Shown in pieces: positions 17,234 to 26,806 of a DNA stretch of 64,000 nt. The position numbers were made by a program, and so were the translations under genes. Position 1 is the stretch's first letter. Each line of letters starts with the position of its first letter. The DNA comes from Pollutibacter soli. GTDB taxonomy: Bacteria; Bacteroidota; Bacteroidia; Chitinophagales; Chitinophagaceae. The stretch covers positions 682,001-746,000 of the forward strand of contig JARJHS010000002.1 of the NCBI GenBank assembly GCA_029269725.1, written 5' to 3'. A model generated the notes under the pieces. It worked only from the letters and a program-made list of their open reading frames with translations, was not told the DNA's origin and did no database searches.

Positions 17234-17920
17234 ATGAATTCAATCTGGCTGGTGTCAATGCTCTTTGTGGGAATCAGTATGCTGGTTTCTTACCGGTTAA
17301 AAAGCAAGTTCACAACTTATAGCCGCATACCCCTTTTTTCCGGTATGAGTGGCAAACAGGTGGCTGAAAAAATGCTCCGCGACAATGGGATATATGATGT
17401 AAGTGTTGTATCTGTTGATGGCTTTCTGAGTGATCATTATAATCCATTAAACAAGACGGTTAACCTTAGTCCGGACGTGTTTAGCGGAGTCAATGTAGCT
17501 TCGGCTGCAGTGGCTGCTCATGAGTGTGGCCATGCGGTACAACATGCGACTGCATATCCCTGGCTTACAATGCGCAGTAAACTGGTACCCGTGGTACAGT
17601 TCAGTTCGGGGTTAATTCAATGGGTGCTTTTAGGAGGCATTCTGCTGATTAAAGTGTTTCCACAATTACTGCTTATTGGTATTATACTCTTCGCAGTCAC
17701 GACCCTGTTCAGCCTCATCACACTGCCGGTTGAGTTTGACGCAAGCAAAAGAGCGCTGGCCTGGCTGAATACTGCTGGTATCACAACAAGGGAAGAATAC
17801 CCAAAAGCCAAGGATGCACTCCATTGGGCCGCACTTACTTATCTCGTTGCTGCCATCGCTTCTTTAGTCACTTTAGTGCAGTATATTTTAATCTTTCTGG
17901 GCAACCGGGACAGGAATTAA
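17234..17920 (+). CDS. Zinc metallopeptidase, YugP family, membrane-bound
   Basis: This 228-residue membrane protein has a first hydrophobic segment at about 1-20, the zinc-protease signature HECGH at 96-100 in AAVAAHECGHAVQH, and two or three further hydrophobic segments (about 125-165 and 200-225). This matches the YugP/DUF classed zinc metallopeptidase family. These are uncharacterised membrane proteases whose active site lies at the membrane surface. The gene stands alone with its own promoter region, and a strong terminator lies 120 bases downstream. Confidence 0.9.
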   Translation: MNSIWLVSMLFVGISMLVSYRLKSKFTTYSRIPLFSGMSGKQVAEKMLRDNGIYDVSVVSVDGFLSDHYNPLNKTVNLSPDVFSGVNVASAAVAAHECGHAVQHATAYPWLTMRSKLVPVVQFSSGLIQWVLLGGILLIKVFPQLLLIGIILFAVTTLFSLITLPVEFDASKRALAWLNTAGITTREEYPKAKDALHWAALTYLVAAIASLVTLVQYILIFLGNRDRN

Positions 17921-18039
17921 GAAAATTTATTAATTTTATTTTAATAAAAATTTAACAGTATTTAAACAATTTTTTAATTCTAGAAATAATATTAATTGTT
18001 GATAATCAGATAGTTAATAAAAATTCTCTCTTTCAATAT

Positions 18040-18070
18040 AACCGCTCTTTATGATGAGCGGTTTTTTTTT
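18040..18070 (+). terminator. Rho-independent terminator
   Basis: AACCGCTC and GAGCGGTT pair around an 8-base loop, followed by nine T. It probably ends the metallopeptidase transcript. Confidence 0.85.
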
Positions 18071-18077
18071 AAGATTA

Positions 18078-18107
18078 TTGGTGGTTTTAAAAAATTACTT
18101 ACATTCG
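18078..18107 (+). promoter_or_regulatory. Candidate susC promoter
   Basis: TTG at 18078-18080, 19 bases, then TACATTCG at 18100-18107. This is one mismatch from TAnnTTTG with the expected -33/-7 spacing. It predicts a leader of roughly 220 bases. Confidence 0.45.
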
Positions 18108-18335
18108 GGTAGAGCTGAATTAAAACAGATTAAAAATTGGTTTCAGGATTTAAGGCTTTGACAGCTGAGTGATCACCTGAAACTACAGGACCCCGGACTG
18201 CAGCGTTCTGTTTTAGTGCATCAGAAGATTCCATATAACGACCCAATTTAAGACTGCCCACAGCCTTGCTTGTTCAGGTTTGCTTGCCTGAGTAGAGTTG
18301 TATTTTTTTACTGTTTATACCAAAAACTAACGCAC

Positions 18336-21300
18336 ATGAGAAAACTTCTATGCCTGATGGCAGGGATGGTATTGCTATTCCATGCCGCCATCTCCCAGGA
18401 ACTTCAGGTTTCCGGGAAAATCACAGATGATTACGGGAACCCGGTGGGCGGGGCCTCTATCGTCGAAAAAGCAACAAAAAATGGCACCATCGCCGGTGCA
18501 GACGGCTCCTTCACACTAAAAACAAAACAAGGAGCCATTTTGGAAATTTCCTACCTCGGATTTATTTCGCGGGATGTAAAAGTAAACGGGCCTACCCTGG
18601 CTATTTCACTGCAATCAAGCACCACGGCCCTCAACGAAGTAGTAGTTACGGGTGTGGGTGTAGCTACAAGCAGAAAAAAACTCGGTATCGCGGTTGAATC
18701 TGTAACTGCAGACAAACTTCCTAAAACAATCAACGCTTCAGTCGATCAGGCATTGGTGGGTAAAATCGCAGGCGCACAGATCAGCAGTATCAACGGGTCA
18801 CCTGGATCTCCAACAAATATTCTTCTTCGTGGTATCAATACAATCAACAGGGGAACAATGCCGATGATCCTGCTTGATGGTATTGAAGTGAGAGCTACTG
18901 ACCTGAACTCACTCGATGTGAATGCAATCGAAAGAATAGAAGTTGTACAAGGTGCCGCTTCTGCAACCATCTATGGAGCACAGGGAGCTAATGGAGTTAT
19001 CCAGTTGTTTTCCAAGAAAGGAAAAGCAGGCAGAATCAATGTTGATGTTTCATCCAGCATTTCCTCAAACACATTGCTGAACATTGGTGATGTTCACAAA
19101 TCCCATTTTCACAGCTTCGCAACAAATGCAAATGGTGAAGTGATCGGAAGTTCCGGTAATCCACTCTCGCTTGATCCGGACCTGGTATCCTACAAGGAAA
19201 ACGTTTTGGTAAACCTGATTGATCCTGCTGCGAATCAGAATAAGCCTTATGATAAAAACCTTTTGTACTACGACCATTATAAAATGTTTTTTCAGACAAG
19301 TCACACTTTTAATAATGCAATCGCAGTATCGGGCGGTCGCGACAGAGTCGATTTCAACATATCGGCATCGGATAACCGACAAAATACAAATTTTGTTGGC
19401 AACGGTGATTATTCAAGATCAAATATGATCTCCAACATCGGTGTTGAAATTGTAAAAAACCTTCGGTTCAGAAGTATCACTCAGCTGGTATATACCAAGA
19501 ATACACAGTTGGATCCGACAGGAAGAACAATCGTATACGCATTGAACAATTCCCGTCCGTTTGCTAACTATGATTATCGTGATCCGATGGGAAATTACGG
19601 AGCTTATTATGGCGATGCCGTAGGGGTGAACGGTTACAACCCACATTACCAGAATCAATATGGGAAAGTAGATGATAAGAAAATCGATATCGTTCAAAGC
19701 TTTAACCTGAATTATCGCTTTCCGAAATTTGTTGAACTCGATGTAAAGTATGGTTTGAATTACCAGACACAGGATATCAGGAATTCAATTGCCAACCAGG
19801 AAGACAATGTAAACGCGGATTATCAGCAATACTGGCTTGAATACTATGCTCCATTTACCAGCTACGGCGCACCAGGTACTGCAGATGCAACAGGTGAAAT
19901 AAACGAATGGCGCAACAGATCGACCTTTCAGAATTTTCTTTCATCAGCTACTTTTCGTTTTGATTTGAAAGATGATTTCGGGGTGAACTTTCCATTGAAA
20001 AGTATTACCCAGGTTTCTTATGATTATCGTAAAAGTCTTTTCACTCAATACATCACCTATGGTGTTGATGCTCCCTCTTATCTGCCGTACACAGCAAGCC
20101 AGATGGGCAGTTATAAAATTCAACGTGATTACCAGGAACCTTTTAATACTTATGGTTATCTCGTAAACCAGCGTTTTGAAATCGGAGATTTTGCAGGCGT
20201 GTCCGGTGGTTTCAGAAGTGACTATTCATCTGCATTCGGACGTGGCTCCAAGCCATTTACATTCCCTCGCGCAGACGTATACCTCCGCATATCTCAATTG
20301 AATTTCTGGAAAGATGCGCCAGCGATTAACAATATTATTCCTGAATTCCGTGTGAGAGCGGCATATGGTGAGGCCGGTATTCAGCCAAATGCATTTGATC
20401 GGTACATCACACTGAATACAAGGAACATGGGTACAAGTGTGGCGTTTGTATATCCTACCACGCTTTCCAATCCGGATCTTTCTGTGGAAGTTTCAAAAGA
20501 ATTTGAAGTCGGCGCTGATCTTACTTTCAATGTGCTGAAAGGTGACTGGCTTAAAACAATCAATCTCTCTGTTACCTACTGGGACAGGAAAACTGAAAAC
20601 GCAATCTATCCTGTAGATGCTGCGCCTTCAACAGGTATCGGCACGATAAAAGATAATGCATTTGGTTTAGGCGCGAAAGGTATCCAGGCAACATTAAGTG
20701 CGCAGATCCTCACCAGCAGAAATTTCACCTGGAATTACCTGATGAACTTCAGCAAACAAAGCTCAAAAATCACTTCCCTTCTCGGACCACCTATCGTTGT
20801 TATTTCCTCTGCAGGAAGTAGTAACTATATCCTGAAGCCAGGAGAAAAAATCGGACAGCTTTATGGATATCTCGGATTGCATGATGTGAATCAAACAAAT
20901 CCAAATACAGGCGAACCTTATATTCCAAAAGACCAGCAGGGAAATTATGTGCTTGCAAGTAATGGCTGGGTGGCTAACAAAGATACAAAGCAACCATACT
21001 TTACTCCGATCCAGTACAACCTCGGTGACCCTAATCCGAAATTCAATATTTCTTTCATCAATGAACTGACGTTTAAAAATTTCCTGAATTTTTCAATGCA
21101 GTGGGATTGGATTGAAGGAAGTCATATCTACAACCAGACAAAACAATGGATGTATCGTGATGGTATCCATGGTGATTATGCAAATCCAATAACCATCAAC
21201 GGTCAGACAGGTGCGTGGACTGCATTTTATCGTGGTGTATATGCACAACGCCAGGCCAACGGAACTAAAAACTATTTCTATGAAGATGCTTCGTTCATGC

Positions 21301-21533
21301 GTCTCCGTAACCTCTCTGTTGCCCTCGACTTCGCAAGATTATTCAACATTAAGGTAATGCAACGTTTGCAGCTGGTGCTGAGCGGCCGCAACCTGGTAAC
21401 CTTTACCAAATACACTGGTTATGATCCAGAAGTAAGTTCAGGTACAGCCAACTCTGCATTCGACCGTGGAGTGGATCATAATACTGTTCCGAATCTCAGA
21501 TCTTATCAGGTCGGTATTAGTCTTGGTTTTTAA
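18336..21533 (+). CDS. SusC/RagA family TonB-dependent outer-membrane transporter
   Basis: The start at 18336 gives MRKLLCLMAGMVLLFHAAISQ, a proper signal peptide; the frame further upstream lacks one. The mature 1065-residue protein begins with a carboxypeptidase-regulatory-like beta-sandwich (VSGKITDDYGNPVGGASI). The TonB-box/plug region follows (NEVVVTGVGVATSRKKLG, LLDGIEV, IERIEVVQGAASATIYGAQGANG), then a large beta-barrel ending in Phe. SusC proteins import oligosaccharides or peptides through the outer membrane with a SusD lid. susD starts 18 bases downstream. No glycosidase, sigma/anti-sigma or hybrid sensor gene adjoins, so the substrate cannot be inferred. Confidence 0.95.
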   Translation: MRKLLCLMAGMVLLFHAAISQELQVSGKITDDYGNPVGGASIVEKATKNGTIAGADGSFTLKTKQGAILEISYLGFISRDVKVNGPTLAISLQSSTTALNEVVVTGVGVATSRKKLGIAVESVTADKLPKTINASVDQALVGKIAGAQISSINGSPGSPTNILLRGINTINRGTMPMILLDGIEVRATDLNSLDVNAIERIEVVQGAASATIYGAQGANGVIQLFSKKGKAGRINVDVSSSISSNTLLNIGDVHKSHFHSFATNANGEVIGSSGNPLSLDPDLVSYKENVLVNLIDPAANQNKPYDKNLLYYDHYKMFFQTSHTFNNAIAVSGGRDRVDFNISASDNRQNTNFVGNGDYSRSNMISNIGVEIVKNLRFRSITQLVYTKNTQLDPTGRTIVYALNNSRPFANYDYRDPMGNYGAYYGDAVGVNGYNPHYQNQYGKVDDKKIDIVQSFNLNYRFPKFVELDVKYGLNYQTQDIRNSIANQEDNVNADYQQYWLEYYAPFTSYGAPGTADATGEINEWRNRSTFQNFLSSATFRFDLKDDFGVNFPLKSITQVSYDYRKSLFTQYITYGVDAPSYLPYTASQMGSYKIQRDYQEPFNTYGYLVNQRFEIGDFAGVSGGFRSDYSSAFGRGSKPFTFPRADVYLRISQLNFWKDAPAINNIIPEFRVRAAYGEAGIQPNAFDRYITLNTRNMGTSVAFVYPTTLSNPDLSVEVSKEFEVGADLTFNVLKGDWLKTINLSVTYWDRKTENAIYPVDAAPSTGIGTIKDNAFGLGAKGIQATLSAQILTSRNFTWNYLMNFSKQSSKITSLLGPPIVVISSAGSSNYILKPGEKIGQLYGYLGLHDVNQTNPNTGEPYIPKDQQGNYVLASNGWVANKDTKQPYFTPIQYNLGDPNPKFNISFINELTFKNFLNFSMQWDWIEGSHIYNQTKQWMYRDGIHGDYANPITINGQTGAWTAFYRGVYAQRQANGTKNYFYEDASFMRLRNLSVALDFARLFNIKVMQRLQLVLSGRNLVTFTKYTGYDPEVSSGTANSAFDRGVDHNTVPNLRSYQVGISLGF

Positions 21534-21551
21534 TCTTATAAATTTTAAGCA

Positions 21552-23195
21552 ATGAACAGGTTAAAAAAATATAGTCTTCTTGTGGGTGTAATGCTCGTCT
21601 TTTTTGCGTGCAAAAAAGATCTGGACATCAGGAACCCGAACCTACCCACTCCGGAAAGTGCTGCTACGGAAGATGGAATTATTTCCCTTGCACAGGGCGG
21701 TGTTTATGTTAATGGATTCCGTGATCTTAAATATGGTGATGGAATCTATGGTTTGTTCTGGTCAGGTGCCATGGGCTTTCATGAAATGTTAGCTGACGTG
21801 GTACAGGCCGAAGCAGCCAATGGTTTTATCAACCAGATCAGTACGCCCGATTATGTAATACTGGATAATGGCACCAAGATTCTGAATCCCAATGCGCCAA
21901 ATACACAGAAAGAATTGGTGCGCCAGGTGAACCTTAATGCAAACCGCGGCGCCAATTTTCTCTATTATGAGTGGGCTTATATGTACTCGATGATCAGTGC
22001 ATGTAATTCAATTTTGGAGATAGGTGAGAAAGTTGAATTTGCAAATGATGGTGACTCCAAGAAAGCAACGCTCCAGGCATGGGCGTATTTCTGGAAAGGA
22101 TATGCGTATGCACGCATCGGTTCAATTTACTATGCAGGTTTGATCACTAATTCTTCCGGAACAACAAATGGAGATTATGTCACGAAGGAACAGATCATTG
22201 CCGAATCAAATTCAATGTTGGATAAAGCAGCTTCAGCAATTTCATCTGTCTCAAATACCACTGCTTACAATGACGTTCTCGGAAGATTAATTCCCAGCTT
22301 CAACCAGGTAGGTAAGGGTGGTATCCTCACACAGGATATGTGGAAGCGCAATATCAATACTTTGAAAGCGAGAAATATTCTGGTGAATACTACCGTGACT
22401 GAAATGTCACCGGCGCAGTGGCAGTCAATCCTTACTTTGACGAATGATGGTATCAAGGCGAATGATAAGATCTTTACGGGAAGAACAAATGCAACTGGTG
22501 ATTTCCTTTCATCAAGTGGTGGAACAGTGTCACTGAAAGCTCAGGCTGCTCTTGCCGGTGGTAATACTTACAAACTCAGCGAACGTTGGGTAATGGAATT
22601 CAAGGATGGCGACAAACGGAAAGAAAATAATGTATTACAAACACAGACCTGGATCGGAAACTCTGATCGCGGGAATTCCTTCAATACAAGATTTACACTG
22701 ATCAATGGAAGCAATCATATGCCGGGTGTAATCATTTATTCAAGCTCAACAGATGGAGAATATGAATTGTATATCGCAGGCAGTTATGAAGAAAATGAAC
22801 TGATGAAAGCAGAAGCACTGATGTATACCGGATCGGTTGATCAGGGTCTTGCATCAGTTGATGCAGTCAGGGTTTTCCAGGGCGCCGGTTTGCCTGCTGT
22901 TAGTGGTACCGGATTGACACTTGCACAGGCAAAAGAGGAATTACGGAGAGAGCGTCGTGTTGCTATTGCATTTCTTGGATTATCATTCTATGATGCAAGA
23001 CGTTTAGGTATCATCAATCCATTGGCGCAGGGTGGTGGAAGAAAGGGCGTAATTGTAGTTGCTCCTACAACAGGCGTTGTCAATACCAATGCGCAGATTG
23101 AATATGGTGCATTAGACTATTGGGACGTGCCTGATAATGAATTGGCATACAATCCGCCAAGCGCCGGCAGTGCTCCTGTTAAAAATCCAAAATGA
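21552..23195 (+). CDS. SusD/RagB family nutrient-binding outer-membrane lipoprotein
   Basis: The 547-residue lipoprotein has a signal ending LVFFAC (Cys 20) followed by KKDLDIRNPN, the usual start of mature SusD proteins. The TPR-rich core includes a conserved ENELMKAEALMY helix and the C-terminal LRRERRVAIAFLGLSFYDARR signature. SusD forms the hinged lid on SusC and binds the ligand at the cell surface. It lies in an operon with susC (18-base gap), and a terminator follows 56 bases after its stop. Confidence 0.95.
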   Translation: MNRLKKYSLLVGVMLVFFACKKDLDIRNPNLPTPESAATEDGIISLAQGGVYVNGFRDLKYGDGIYGLFWSGAMGFHEMLADVVQAEAANGFINQISTPDYVILDNGTKILNPNAPNTQKELVRQVNLNANRGANFLYYEWAYMYSMISACNSILEIGEKVEFANDGDSKKATLQAWAYFWKGYAYARIGSIYYAGLITNSSGTTNGDYVTKEQIIAESNSMLDKAASAISSVSNTTAYNDVLGRLIPSFNQVGKGGILTQDMWKRNINTLKARNILVNTTVTEMSPAQWQSILTLTNDGIKANDKIFTGRTNATGDFLSSSGGTVSLKAQAALAGGNTYKLSERWVMEFKDGDKRKENNVLQTQTWIGNSDRGNSFNTRFTLINGSNHMPGVIIYSSSTDGEYELYIAGSYEENELMKAEALMYTGSVDQGLASVDAVRVFQGAGLPAVSGTGLTLAQAKEELRRERRVAIAFLGLSFYDARRLGIINPLAQGGGRKGVIVVAPTTGVVNTNAQIEYGALDYWDVPDNELAYNPPSAGSAPVKNPK

Positions 23196-23250
23196 TTCAA
23201 TGTCGCTGCCATAGTGAACATTGAAACGCAGATTCTCATGTCTGAATAGC

Positions 23251-23281
23251 AAAGGGCTCTCCTGTAATGGGAGGGCCTTTT
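23251..23281 (+). terminator. susCD terminator
   Basis: AAAGGGCTCTCC pairs with GGAGGGCCTTTT over 12 positions (two G-U pairs) around a short loop, followed by a T-rich stretch. Confidence 0.8.
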
Positions 23282-23562
23282 GAATTTTGAAGAGGTCAGA
23301 AGCAAAAGCTAAAGGCCGGAGTTCGAAGGAAGAGTAACGAAGCAGAAACAACGCGTACGATGTCTCAGAACTACATCTGATAAAAATTCGAACAAATAGT
23401 AAACACAAGCCGACGATATGGGATATTTCAGAACAAGTGGAATAATACCATGTAAGGTTACGAAAAGCCAATCAGCTGGAGTTCCGGGATTTCAAATGTA
23501 TAATTCTGCATGAACCTCAGAAATAATTTGAAGAAACGATGAAATTCTAATGTCAGGTTCCT

Positions 23563-23590
23563 GCGTGTTACGTTTAACGTTCTACGTTAA
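23563..23590. repeat. 7-base-period array, ACGTTNA type, four units
   Basis: Units GCGTGTT, ACGTTTA, ACGTTCT, ACGTTAA follow each other without gaps, 26 bases before the 3' end of rng. Confidence 0.6.
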
Positions 23591-23615
23591 AACCCCGCCA
23601 TCCGGCCTTCACAAT

Positions 23616-25175
23616 TTATAATCTGATTTCTTCTTCGTTTTTATCGAAGAAATGGAATTCTGTGAGGTGATAGTTATTATTTTCCCGGACGTGAATTTTC
23701 TGCTTGAATTTCCAGCTCCAGCGGCGACGTTTGGAGATAAAGCCTTTGGTCAGGTAGGCATACACAATAGGGTGCACCACCACTGTGAGGCTTTTATGTT
23801 TTTGCATGGCCAGGTAACTGAGATTTTTTTCAATCTCGTCTTCAAGGATCAATGCTGAAGAAATTTTACCGGTGCCCTGGCAGGAAGGACAGGTTTCCTG
23901 GGTATTGATGGTCATCTCAGGCTTCATACGCTGGCGCGTAATCTGCATGAGGCCAAATTTTGAAATCGGAAGAACAGCATGCTTTGCCCTGTCGAGGCGC
24001 ATGAAATTCTCCATTGCATCATGAAGCCGTTTCTTGTTTTCTACCAGCTTCATATCGATGAAATCCACAACGATAATACCGCCAATATCACGCAACCTCA
24101 GTTGCCTTGCTATTTCTTCCGCGGCTTCCAGGTTTGTTTGCAAAGCATTTTCTTCCTGGTTATTGCTGACGCTTTTGTAACCACTGTTTACATCAATAAC
24201 ATGAAGTGCTTCTGTATGTTCCAGGATCAGGTAAGCTCCGCTTGGAAGGTTGACCGTTTTACCGAATGCCGCTTTGACCTGCTTGGTTATTCCAAACTGA
24301 TCAAAAATAGGAGAACCGTTATGGTAGTAAGAAACGATCTCTGTTTTGTTGGGGGCTATCTTCTGAATATAATTCCTGGTGTCATTGAAAATGCCCTTGT
24401 CATTAACAATTATCCTGTTGAAATCTTCATTCAGCAGATCGCGAAGTATGCTTGTTGTTTTAGTCTGCTCGCTCAGGATCTTTGCAGGTGGTGTTGCTCC
24501 GCGCAGGTTTTGCTGTAAAGACTTCCAGCTGTTGAAGAGATTCAGAAGATCCTCGTGAAGTTCAGCTGTATTCTTTCCTTCGGCGGCTGTACGCACAATT
24601 ACGCCAAAGTTTTTTGGCTTGATGGCTTCCACAATTTTCTGCAGGCGCCTCCTTTCATCAGAGGAATGAATCTTCCTCGAAACTGCGATGATATCATTGA
24701 AGGGAGTCAGTACAACAAAGCGACCGGGCAGTGAGATTTCACAACTCAATCGCGGACCTTTTGCAGCAATAGGTTCTTTTAGAATCTGAACGAGAATGTT
24801 TGGCCTCTGGCCAAGCACTTCATTGATCTTCCCGGTCTTGACGATTTCAGGTTCAATTTCGAATCTGGAGAAATCAAATCCTTCCGGGGATTTGTCATTC
24901 ATCGCCTGCTGCGTGAATTTAATCAGCGACCGGGCGTAGGGGCTAAGATCGGTGTAGTGGAGAAACGCATCTTTTTCGAAGCCAACATCAACAAATGCTG
25001 CATTCAAGCCCGGAATAAGTTTTTTAACCTTTCCAAGATATAGGTCTCCCACGGCAAAACTGGCATCTGCTTTTTCATTGTGCAATTCAACCAGTTTCTT
25101 GTCTTCCAGGAGAGCAATCTCTACTCCCTGTGGAGCAGCATTTATAATGAGTTCTTTATTCAAGCGTAAAAACAC
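23616..25175 (-). CDS. rng: Ribonuclease G (RNase E/G family)
   Basis: This 519-residue endoribonuclease has an S1 RNA-binding domain at about 35-125 (YLGKVKKLIPGLNAAFVDVG, DAFLHYTDL). The RNase H-like catalytic core includes GGIIVVDFIDM, which carries the catalytic Asp residues, and the Zn-link is CPSCQGTGK. The length fits RNase G without the long RNase E scaffold tail. It processes rRNA and decays mRNA. Upstream on the same strand are a small basic ribosomal-type gene, a TPR gene and an HU gene, possibly one transcription unit. Confidence 0.95.
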   Translation of the reverse strand: MFLRLNKELIINAAPQGVEIALLEDKKLVELHNEKADASFAVGDLYLGKVKKLIPGLNAAFVDVGFEKDAFLHYTDLSPYARSLIKFTQQAMNDKSPEGFDFSRFEIEPEIVKTGKINEVLGQRPNILVQILKEPIAAKGPRLSCEISLPGRFVVLTPFNDIIAVSRKIHSSDERRRLQKIVEAIKPKNFGVIVRTAAEGKNTAELHEDLLNLFNSWKSLQQNLRGATPPAKILSEQTKTTSILRDLLNEDFNRIIVNDKGIFNDTRNYIQKIAPNKTEIVSYYHNGSPIFDQFGITKQVKAAFGKTVNLPSGAYLILEHTEALHVIDVNSGYKSVSNNQEENALQTNLEAAEEIARQLRLRDIGGIIVVDFIDMKLVENKKRLHDAMENFMRLDRAKHAVLPISKFGLMQITRQRMKPEMTINTQETCPSCQGTGKISSALILEDEIEKNLSYLAMQKHKSLTVVVHPIVYAYLTKGFISKRRRWSWKFKQKIHVRENNNYHLTEFHFFDKNEEEIRL

Positions 25176-25254
25176 CGTTTATCAACCGTAAACCTGGTAT
25201 ATCAACCGATCGGGAATCGGAGTCTGATTACAGGTGGGCAATAGCGATGAATTA

Positions 25255-25270
25255 GCCCGCCGGAGCGGGC
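25255..25270 (-). terminator. GC-rich hairpin between the small basic gene and rng
   Basis: GCCCGC, a CGGA loop, then GCGGGC form a 6-bp GC-only stem. There is no U tract on the minus strand, so it may be a pause site or processing stem rather than a full terminator. Confidence 0.35.
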
Positions 25271-25286
25271 CATTCACGAGAAAATT

Positions 25287-25382
25287 CTATTTACTTCTTT
25301 TCTTATGACGGTTCTTTCTAAGACGTTTCTTACGCTTATGAGTTGCTATTTTATGACGTTTTCTCTTCTTACCACAAGGCAT
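25287..25382 (-). CDS. 31-residue very basic protein of the AURKAIP1/COX24 (bS22/mS38-like) ribosomal type
   Basis: The minus-strand ATG at 25382 gives MPCGKKRKRHKIATHKRKKR and continues LRKNRHKKRSK before TAG at 25287. More than half the residues are Lys, Arg or His. The THKRKKRLRKNRHK core matches the small Bacteroidota proteins assigned to the AURKAIP1/COX24 domain, which is related to mitochondrial mS38 and mycobacterial bS22 and sits in the small ribosomal subunit. It lies 14 bases after the TPR gene stop and 111 bases before rng. Most gene callers would miss it because of its length. Confidence 0.85.
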   Translation of the reverse strand: MPCGKKRKRHKIATHKRKKRLRKNRHKKRSK

Positions 25383-25396
25383 ACCCTAATGTTTTT

Positions 25397-26248
25397 TTAT
25401 TGTAATAATTTAATTTTCTCTTCAATCGCTTTAAGAAGGTCGGGGTTGTCCACCATTTTCGCGCCTTCTGAATAGTACTTCACTGCTTTTGCCTTTTCAC
25501 CCAGGTTCTCATAGGTTTCTGCAAGAAGAAATACCGCTTCAGTATTTCCCGGTTCCTGATCAACTACCTTCTGGAATCTTTCCGCCGCTTTATCAAGCTG
25601 ACCCGAAATCATCGAACCATATCCCAACATAAACTGGGCGTACATGTTTCCCGGGTTTTTTTCTGCTACTTCACGAATCTTCATGATTCCTTCCATCGGA
25701 GGTCCATCTCCACCTGCTCCAAAAAACCAGGTACTTCCCAATCCTACTTTCGCTGAGTCATTTGCCGGGTTGATTGCCAGGGATTCGGTAAACAGATCTT
25801 TGGCCTGAACTGCCATCCATGTTTTAAGTGAATGGTCCGACACTCCTCTCAGCCTGTCAAGATAAGAATGGGCGGCAAAGTTGAGGCTTTTTTCAGACTT
25901 TTCCAATTTAGCCTTTTCTCCAGTATAATATAACCAGGGTATGGTCGATTGTACCGAATCTCTCCAATAAGCCGCTAACTGTCCGTAAACCAAAATCTTC
26001 TGGGTTTGAAGGTCTCCTCGGGAAATAGCGTTTTCGAGGGCGGTAACACGTGCTGATTGTTCTGGGGTTAATGACTCACGTGCTTTAGAAAGAATATCTG
26101 TTGCATTCAGCACCTGATGAGCTGACTCATCAGGTTTCTGTGCAACAGATTTTATGCCTTTACTTTCAGGCTTTGTTCGTCCAAAAAAAAACAGGCTGAA
26201 TAATAATATGACACCGGTCAGGGCAACAAACCATTGTTGCTTATTCAC
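25397..26248 (-). CDS. Membrane-anchored tetratricopeptide repeat protein
   Basis: The 283-residue protein has an N-terminal transmembrane anchor (about 5-24, QWFVALTGVILLFSLFFFG), an Ala/Glu-rich helical middle part and C-terminal TPR repeats (NMYAQFMLGYGSMISGQLDKAAERF, NTEAVFLLAETYENLGEKAKAV). It should face the periplasm and act as a protein-interaction scaffold. The order HU - TPR - small basic protein - rng is tight (24, 14 and 111 bases). The partner is unknown. Confidence 0.85.
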   Translation of the reverse strand: MNKQQWFVALTGVILLFSLFFFGRTKPESKGIKSVAQKPDESAHQVLNATDILSKARESLTPEQSARVTALENAISRGDLQTQKILVYGQLAAYWRDSVQSTIPWLYYTGEKAKLEKSEKSLNFAAHSYLDRLRGVSDHSLKTWMAVQAKDLFTESLAINPANDSAKVGLGSTWFFGAGGDGPPMEGIMKIREVAEKNPGNMYAQFMLGYGSMISGQLDKAAERFQKVVDQEPGNTEAVFLLAETYENLGEKAKAVKYYSEGAKMVDNPDLLKAIEEKIKLLQ

Positions 26249-26272
26249 ATTGATAAAATTTAGGAAGCAAAA

Positions 26273-26605
26273 TTAACGTGCTTCCATCATTTCTTCGGCA
26301 CCATCTTCATTAATCGTGGCATCAATCTGCAATTTCTTTACTTCCTGTACAAACTCTTTAGCTGGTTTGAAAGCGGGAATGAAATGTGCGGGTATATGAA
26401 CTGCAGTGTTCTTTTTGATATTACGACCAATTTTAGCTGCCCTTTTCTTGGTGATGAAGCTCCCAAATCCCCTGATATAAATGTTTTCGCCTTGTGCGAG
26501 CGCTTCTTTTACTTCCTTAAACATGGTCTCAAGGGCAACGAGCACATCCACTTTAGGAATTCCGGTTTTCTCGGCAATGTTGTTGATTAAGTCGGCTTTT
26601 CTCAT
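26273..26605 (-). CDS. HU/IHF family DNA-binding protein
   Basis: This 110-residue histone-like protein has the DNABII fold pattern: MRKADLINNIAEKTG, the dimer helix VLVALETMFKEVKEAL, GFGSF and the arm region RAAKIGRNIKKNTAVHIPA, where the IP at the tip intercalates into DNA. The Glu/Met-rich extension of about 15 residues at the C-terminus is longer than in minimal HU. It is divergent from mutY with a 201-base shared upstream region. Confidence 0.92.
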   Translation of the reverse strand: MRKADLINNIAEKTGIPKVDVLVALETMFKEVKEALAQGENIYIRGFGSFITKKRAAKIGRNIKKNTAVHIPAHFIPAFKPAKEFVQEVKKLQIDATINEDGAEEMMEAR

Positions 26606-26806
26606 TTTGGTCGATTTAATAGGAAAAATGGGATATTACAGGTTTAAAAATTGAATTTCTTTTTGTGTTCGGGTTATCGCCTATAAAATTAATCAAATCA
26701 ATCGATTATACGCGCCTTCCGGATATAATGAACGGGTAATTTTTACAAAAATTGTATTATTTACGATAAATATGTTAAAATTTCACAGATAAACTTCTGA
26801 ATATAA

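Larger units (their letters stand above)
17921..18335. other. Intergenic region with terminator, susC promoter and long susC leader
   Basis: The first 120 bases are very AT-rich with no visible gene. A terminator (18040-18070) is followed by a promoter-like pair (18078-18107) and about 220 bases of leader before the susC ATG. The leader contains TTTCAGG/CCTGAAA and TCAGG/CCTGA inverted repeats but no riboswitch that I recognise. Confidence 0.6.
23196..23615. other. Intergenic region between convergent susD and rng
   Basis: It holds the susCD terminator (23251-23281) and a short 7-base-period array (23563-23590). The 280 bases between them are purine-rich and contain no gene or structure I can support. 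Confidence 0.55.

Noticed and set aside
23979-24518. 179-residue plus-strand frame inside rng
   Set aside because: It is antisense to the conserved RNase G core and has no domain or promoter.
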